NCBI GenBank assembly: GCA_024663395.1
Contig: JANFAH010000088.1
Location: 1-64,000 of the forward strand
Direction: 5' to 3'
DNA from: Pisolithus tinctorius
Lineage: Eukaryota > Basidiomycota > Agaricomycetes > Boletales > Pisolithaceae
Length of the DNA stretch: 64,000 nt
The notes under the pieces were generated by a model, which did no database searches, was not told where the DNA came from, and saw only the letters and a list, made by a program, of their open reading frames with translations. Both the position numbers and the translations under genes were made by a program. This document shows positions 57,890 to 64,000 of the stretch, piece by piece (within the stretch, counting starts at the first letter, position 1; each line of letters opens with the position of its first letter).

Positions 57890-58271
57890 GCTAACACTGG
57901 GTGGAGGCAGCTTTTGGCAGCAATACCGCGGCGTGACTGAGGTGCACGTCGTGTAGTCACAACTCGAGCGCTCAAACTGAAGCCATTGTCTCAGAGTCGT
58001 AAGAATTACATTGCAAGAGCAACACTTGACAAACGAGGGCTTCAGTATGCACCTGTCATGATTACATTAACCACGGCTGGAAGCCAAACTACCCTGTAAA
58101 ATCGTGACAATGCTATAAAACAAGCAGATCTGGGTAACCAGTGGCCGATACAGCCTGACTACGATACATTAAGCCTTCGAGCAGCTTGGAGATCTTTCCC
58201 TGCCCTTGTGCAAGCCCGAATTCCTGCTCTCCTGTTTGGCGCGTAGATTGATTGAATAAGGGCCATGCACA
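57890..58271. other. Spacer between the ING gene promoter and the LAA1 3' end
   Basis: About 380 bases. It must contain the ING promoter; no gene is seen. Confidence 0.4.
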
Positions 58272-61200
58272 TCAGAAAGACCTCAAAGATATCTGCGGTT
58301 TTGCCGTTGTTTGAGTGACAGCTGATGCACCTTCAACTGCCTTCCTGATGGACAGCTCAAGCACTTCTCGCACTTTCGGATCAAGCTGGGCAGCAGCTTC
58401 CTTGAAAAACGTCGGGGATGACGCTGCGAGTGTTAAAAGTTGTGACACGGCGCTCGAATGAATTCTGGGCGCGGGCACGCGCGAAGGACGTAAGAGAAGA
58501 GTAATCGTAGGCAGGATTATACACAGCAGGCGAGTGCCTGTCACCACAGATGCGTGAGAAGGTGGCCTCCGAACGCATTAGAAAACTAAGCTTACGATTC
58601 TGTTCTGTCGCCAACGAGAGTAGCGCGGCGAACGTTTTATATACCTCCTCGATGGCAGAGCAATGTTGCTCTGATAGGGTATTGTCGTCTATGCGGGGTG
58701 ATAACCTAGCAACGTACTGCACTAGTGCAGGTAAGAGTAATCGGGAGCAACTACGAAGAAGGTCGCTGCCCGTTGCCGCCACTGTGAGCGTTTTCGAACA
58801 GTGAACTGCTATCATAGCCATCTACGATAGAAAGAGAGCAGGTCGCTTAGGACAATCTCGAGAGACAAGAACATCACACGCACATCATCACTCTCCTCCA
58901 GTTTCTGGCAGATAAGATGGGCTAGGTGCTCGACGACTCCACATGCAATTTTCGCTCGAGGGGGAATGCTGGTCAGGATGACCACAGAGGCCAGCATATT
59001 CGTGTTAACCTTTCTGGTACAAACCGAGCCCTCTCGTCCACTGCGGAGCCTCAGAATTAGGGTTAGGCTGGTATGACCACGGGAGACCCACCGCATATCG
59101 TCAATGTTCAGCAGGCACGAGGATACCAGTCCATGAATTAATTGGTCATAGCGATCACGAGTACTCTCCACCTCGACCGACAATAACGCCTTGAATGCAG
59201 GCAGAGTGGGGGTTACAAGGTCCATGTCTAACGTTTCATCCTTCAGTAGCTCTGAAACAAACAAAGGTTCATCACAAATTTGAGCACTGACGCTAATCAT
59301 ACCTGCATAGAGTACACATCCAATGCCACGAACATCCTCTCGAATGTTGCCAACCGTCGTTGTTGCCACAAGCTCGAAGTTGCTCAAGGCACCGCTTATC
59401 ATCTTGGCTAGCTCTTGGAGGGACCCAGCTACCGCAAAGGTGAACGTCTCAGCCAAATTTCTACACGTCCTACTCACTTATTGCAGGAGCTCCTTGACTG
59501 TGTCTGACGTGCCGTAGAACATACACGCATATCTTCAGGCACTGAGCACGGACCGAGTCGACAGGTAGACTCTCGTTGCTTGAGCTCTCATCAGCTTTAC
59601 CCCAGAGTAACCCAGGCATCACTTACGACACGACAGCGCCTTCGATTCCGAGATGCCCGAAATGCTTACAGAAGGCACGGACAACTACCAGGAGGTGAAC
59701 AAGGGTAGCTGCGTTTTCCACCATCACCATACGATGACACAAATTGAAGAACTCCTTGAGTATAGCCGGTTCCAGCAGTGCCTTTCCAGAATAACGAGGA
59801 TCTATGAGAGATTTGAGGGCTCCCAGGGACGCAGTCGCGACGTCGGCTTGTAGATGGACTGAATTCGTTGGTTGGGAAGGGGGCATCGCCAGAGCCTCGT
59901 ACACGAGACCGAAGATGACATAGAAAAGTGGCGCTGGCTCAGCACGGACTGTGGAAGCGCCATTGATATTTGATTTTGGGTCTTGCCCAAGGATGGCGGC
60001 AGCCACAAAACCGTCCGCACGATCCATGGCATTGGCAACCGCTTGAAGGATGGTAGCCCATGTGTCGCAGTAATACTGCATGGATGGTCTTCGTCAAGTC
60101 GGCGGAATGGCATGGAAGAAGTCACCTACCGGTAACAACACCACTTTACCCAGATTTGCGAATGATGGGTCCAAAGAAAGCACTGAGGAATCGTAGACAA
60201 ATTCTGAATCTACACGGATAGTAGCATAATCACGCAAACACGCAACCCATTGCGACGCGAGTATTTCTCGGTAGGGTTGGATAACCTCAAGAAGGTATGT
60301 TTGTTCCGTTGACGCTATTTCCAATCGGGCCCATGCAGCTAGAATAGACACTCTGAGCATCCCAGACGCGTTCGGGCTCAGCTCGCCAAGGGTCCCCATT
60401 TTCAAATTGCCGTTCCCTTGGACACACACGAAATTAGTCGAAAACACACAGAACCGAAGTTTCAAATTACCGTTAACTTCTATCAGAGCACTCGTTAGCT
60501 GCTTCAGAATCCGACCCATCCTAGCGGTGTCCTTTACCACACCACACCCAACAAAAAGGGCGCAGGCATCGATAGCTGAGGATAAAATTTCCGGCGTTGA
60601 GTCGGAAGAAAATGCAGGGGTAAGAGCAGCTGTGATCGGCGCCTGATGCTGCTCAAGCAGCAAAGCCTCCGGGTAATCCGGGTCTGGTGTCTTAGAAAAA
60701 ACCTGGTCTCCTATGAGCAAATGACTGCATTTACCCCATATGCATAATGTACTCGCCTGGATGACATCACATAGAACAACCAGACCCTCCAGCCGAATTT
60801 CCGTCACATATGCAGCCGATGCTGTGAATGCCATTTTAATCAAATCAGGTATTCTGGAAACAAGAAGACCATGGGCGGGAATGCCTCTGTTCTTCGCGAA
60901 GAGAACGTCCGTGTGCTCTTTCCTTGCCGATTTAGCTACCACTGTGCATATTCCGTGCAAACATTCCAATGCGAAAAGTTGAGTCCTCCACCTTGATATG
61001 GAAGCGGAGGAGGAGCCCTCTTGTGCTGCCTTGCTGGCAGATGTGGATATGTTGAGTGACTGGCCTTCGTCGTCTAGGTTGGCCGCTGCATCGACTGTCT
61101 TCTGTGGGGCATTGGTACGTAACATGATTCTAAGACATAGGTCAATCCAAGCCGAGGGGTTGTGGATTGCTGTCTGAGAAAGCCAACTCTTGATGACGCT

Positions 61201-64000
61201 TCGAACCCCCTGAATTCCGGGGTCACCGTCCAGCATTGAAAAAAGATCTTCCACTAGGCCGTCGCCACCCAGCCTTGACATCACTAAAGCATCCTTCTGG
61301 ACGAGCTGATACAAGGCGTCTATAGCAGCAAGCTTCAATTGACGTCTGTTGGAGGCAAGATGTGACCTGAAGCGGGCCACTGCATCCGGGATGTCTACGT
61401 GAGTTGACGCAAACATGAGAAGATGCTGAGTGCACTTGATGGCCTCGACGAGGATATCTTCGTCTTCCTCGGAAGAGAACTCTCGCACCAGGTCCAGGAC
61501 AAGCGACCTGGTCCTTGACGACTCCTCGACGTCAGGCCCCAGTATTGTGATGATTGCGTCTATAATACGACAGACTATAGGGAATGCCTGCAGATCCCCA
61601 CTGAGGTTTGCATTATTTAGCGTGCCTCCTTCAGTTTCGTGCGCTTCCGACATGTATATCTTCACCAGCATTCCAAGCGTGCTTGGGACGAACGGAGTGA
61701 ATGCCAAGCTCGCGGCATTAACGACTTTGGCCAGAGCGGTCAACGACCAGTAATGGACAAGCGGATGAGGATCGTTGCTGAGGGACATCAATATGTTCAC
61801 TGTCGTTTTCAAGATGGGAGCGGCAGCAAGTCCGCCGACGTGACTGTAGAGTTCCCCAAAGGCAAGTGCACAGCCAGCACGCCCTTGAGGATCGCGGTTG
61901 TTAACAATATGGTCGACTAGGACCTTGGCTTGGCTAGTCAGGAACGTAGTCCCAGAGATATTTGCCAGGCGACCGATCGCTTCACTACTTGCGCAGCGTA
62001 AAAGCGGATCTCCGTCCACCAAGGCATCCTAAGAGGTGGGTTTTCAAAGGCAGTAAGAAATAACAGACACAGACGAACTTTGAGGAATCCTGCTAAAGCA
62101 GTGGTTACTTGAAGATGACCAAGGGTTTCTTTTGCCTGGCGATAGTGAGTGGTCGTAGCATATCTCAAGGTTTGTACGGTGGCTATGGCAGCATTGACGA
62201 ATACGGCAGCCTTGCGACCAGCATTCTTGTCAAGCTTCGGCGACTTCACTAACTCGGTAAGTTGCGTGACGAGTCGCGTAGTGGTGGCCAGGTCCTGCGA
62301 TGGGAGCAATCGAGCGAACAACTCGATAGCAGCATTCACAACAGCTGAAGGCGATGGAGGAGGGTCAAACCACAGCGAGTCACTTCCCAATGTGCCGGGA
62401 AGACACAAAGACAAAGTATCATGTTCACGAGCACCCAGAACTGGTTTACGAAGCTATTAGACGTCCGCAATTAGACACAAATGGACTACCGGGGGTGGAA
62501 CGCAAGCAAACTTACAAGCAATGTTGTGAGTTCCTCAACCTGCTCGTTCGTGAGCCGTCCAGTCCGAGTACTTAACAAACCCTCGGTTTCATCGTCCACA
62601 ATATCTATCGTAGTTACCCCATATCCAAAACCGTCAGCGGTTTGCCATACCGAGGTAAAACCAGAAGACGAAGCGATGGAAGCTTGTATTGCGGACATTC
62701 CGTCGCCTTCCGGGCCTGCAAATATGGTCAAGGTGGACTGGAGCAGATTTGATTGAGCAGACTCCGTCAGCGAGGAGGTCCCAAGAGCAGTAAAGCATTG
62801 GTATACTCGACAACGCAGCAGACACTCTCTTGTGCGGAGATTGGGTCCCTTCGCGTCAGTTGATGGTAACACAGGTTCTTCCGCGATTTGGGAGGCAAAT
62901 GCATTCGTAAACGAAAGCGCATTGTTCAGCATGGAAGAAATCCTCCGGGAAACGTCGAGAGTTATCAAAGGGCTATTATGAAGTAGGAAGCACAAGATAG
63001 CACCTAAAGCACTCTCTCGAACGTGAAGAAGAAACTCCCATTCGCTAGCAGGGCGACCCGGAGAGTTATCTTTGTTGCTTGTCTTCGGCAATGCATTGCG
63101 CCACAATACCAGGAGCTGTGAAAGATGCGACCGAACGAAGTTGGGACCAAGAAGCATGAGGGAGGCAATCAAAATCCATGCGACTTCAACCTCTACGCCC
63201 GCAATGCGTACGTCGTGCTCGACTGCGCGTTTGAGGAGTTGTGTGGCCGTGTCCAAAACATTTGTCGCAACGTCGAAAGAAACATACAAAGGGCGCTCGG
63301 GAATGGTCGAAACCAATGCTGCAAGACCATACGCGCGGCCAAGCGTGCGCCGATCGATATCTGACGGGGCAGCTGGAGACTGCAATGACTCGATATCACG
63401 GTGAAGTGATTCTATGACAGATAGAATAATCTTCGGTAAACGCAAAGGAGTGGAGGAGCAGAAGCATTTCAATGCCCAGCTCGCATTGACGCGAACAGAA
63501 TGATTAGGGTGTGTGAGGAGGGTCAATAAAGGTTCCGCAACGGCATCCTGTGCTCAAGCATGCTGTGAAGAAATCTGAATCAGTCGGTGATCATACTCAC
63601 CTGGACTACGGGAGGCGCGTTACCCAGCATTTGCAGGAGCTCCGCGGTCTCCGTGAGAGCGATTGTAAGGACGTTGGATGACGGTGCCACCTGACCAGGC
63701 ATCAAGGCTGGCCATCTCCTTAGGTATGACGATGACAATTCCTGGATAGCACCGATTTGTCCCTGCTCGCTCAACATTCGCGCAGCTACAAGGTCACGAA
63801 GCAAGGCACCAACGACCTTCCGTGTGAAGAGCCGATCATATCTCGTTGCACTGTTCTTCGGATGTGAAACCACTTCCACCATGAGATGGCCGACAATGAG
63901 AGCATAATTACTCTCCACGAACTCCGCACCAAGCTTTGTTAGGAGGGCGAAGTAGAAATCAAATATGCCAGCACGGGCTCTTCGAGAGAGGTTTGCCTTG
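58272..64000 (-). CDS. LAA1: HEATR5/Laa1-like HEAT-repeat protein (5' partial)
   Basis: Very large HEAT-repeat proteins that work with the AP-1 clathrin adaptor between trans-Golgi and endosomes. The gene enters from beyond 64000 and stops at 58272. Diagnostic blocks are MTLLTHPNHSVRVNASWALK (63520 down), GRAGCALAFGELYSHVGGLA and PHPLVHYWSLTALAKVVNAA (about 61700-61870), which match the HEATR5 core, and the C-terminal PTFFKEAAAQLDPKVREVLE. One exon region, 60094-62022, is open for 642 codons. Repeated amphipathic helix pairs fill the rest. More than 1,600 codons are visible and the N-terminal part is missing from the window. No catalytic site is expected. Confidence 0.88.

Overview
The window is nuclear DNA of a filamentous fungus, most likely a mushroom-forming basidiomycete (Agaricomycetes). 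Almost every gene is cut by many introns of about 45-60 bases. The genes are densely packed on both strands, many in head-to-head or tail-to-tail pairs. Family content fits this: fungal Zn2Cys6 regulator, fasciclin (FAS1) secreted protein, Fic/DOC protein, GH13 alpha-amylase, ING and PHD chromatin proteins. I saw no operons, CRISPR arrays, rRNA or convincing tRNA genes. I cannot name the species. Coordinates of spliced genes are start-to-stop spans; splice sites were read by eye.

Layout: 1-3108 (+) XPF/Rad1 nuclease, 5' end outside the window; 3440-5030 (+) OMA1 mitochondrial protease; 5252-7624 (-) GH13 alpha-amylase, head-to-head with 7845-9724 (+) MFS sugar transporter; 10005-13221 (+) Hook-family microtubule linker; 14017-15492 (-) CDC50/LEM3 flippase subunit, head-to-head with 15645-17677 (+) MCM-binding protein; about 18058-19973 (+) a Fic/DOC gene with at least one frame break and a small foldback element near its 5' part; 20489-23388 (-) phosphoglucomutase/phosphopentomutase; a 1.5 kb gene-poor gap; 24913-26905 (-) proteasome ATPase Rpt1, head-to-head at 41 bp with 26947-29329 (+) V-ATPase subunit A; 30011-31743 (+) FAS1 protein; 32374-36032 (-) Zn2Cys6 transcription factor; 37379-38379 (+) Prp38, tail-to-tail with 38414-39372 (-) mitochondrial ribosomal protein uL15m; 39477-41403 (+) tRNA isopentenyltransferase (MOD5) followed by a decaying tandem copy at 42456-44288; 44866-48179 (+) Rco1-like double-PHD protein; 48396-49882 (+) mitochondrial dehydrogenase kinase; 50223-54335 (-) RecQ helicase, head-to-head with 54637-56340 (+) kinetochore Nuf2; 56412-57889 (-) ING-family PHD protein; 58272 to beyond 64000 (-) HEATR5/Laa1.

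Most genes are conserved housekeeping genes: DNA repair and replication (XPF, RecQ, MCMBP), proteostasis (Rpt1, OMA1), membrane traffic and acidification (Hook, CDC50, Laa1, Vma1), chromatin (Rco1, ING) and carbon use (amylase plus transporter, phosphoglucomutase). I found no clearly new multi-gene system. The points of most interest are structural: catalytic motifs on 15-22 base micro-exons in OMA1 and phosphoglucomutase, GC-AG introns in the transporter and across the Fic active site, a 71 bp foldback element with a 9 bp target duplication, the MOD5 tandem duplication with a pseudogenised second copy, and very short shared promoters.
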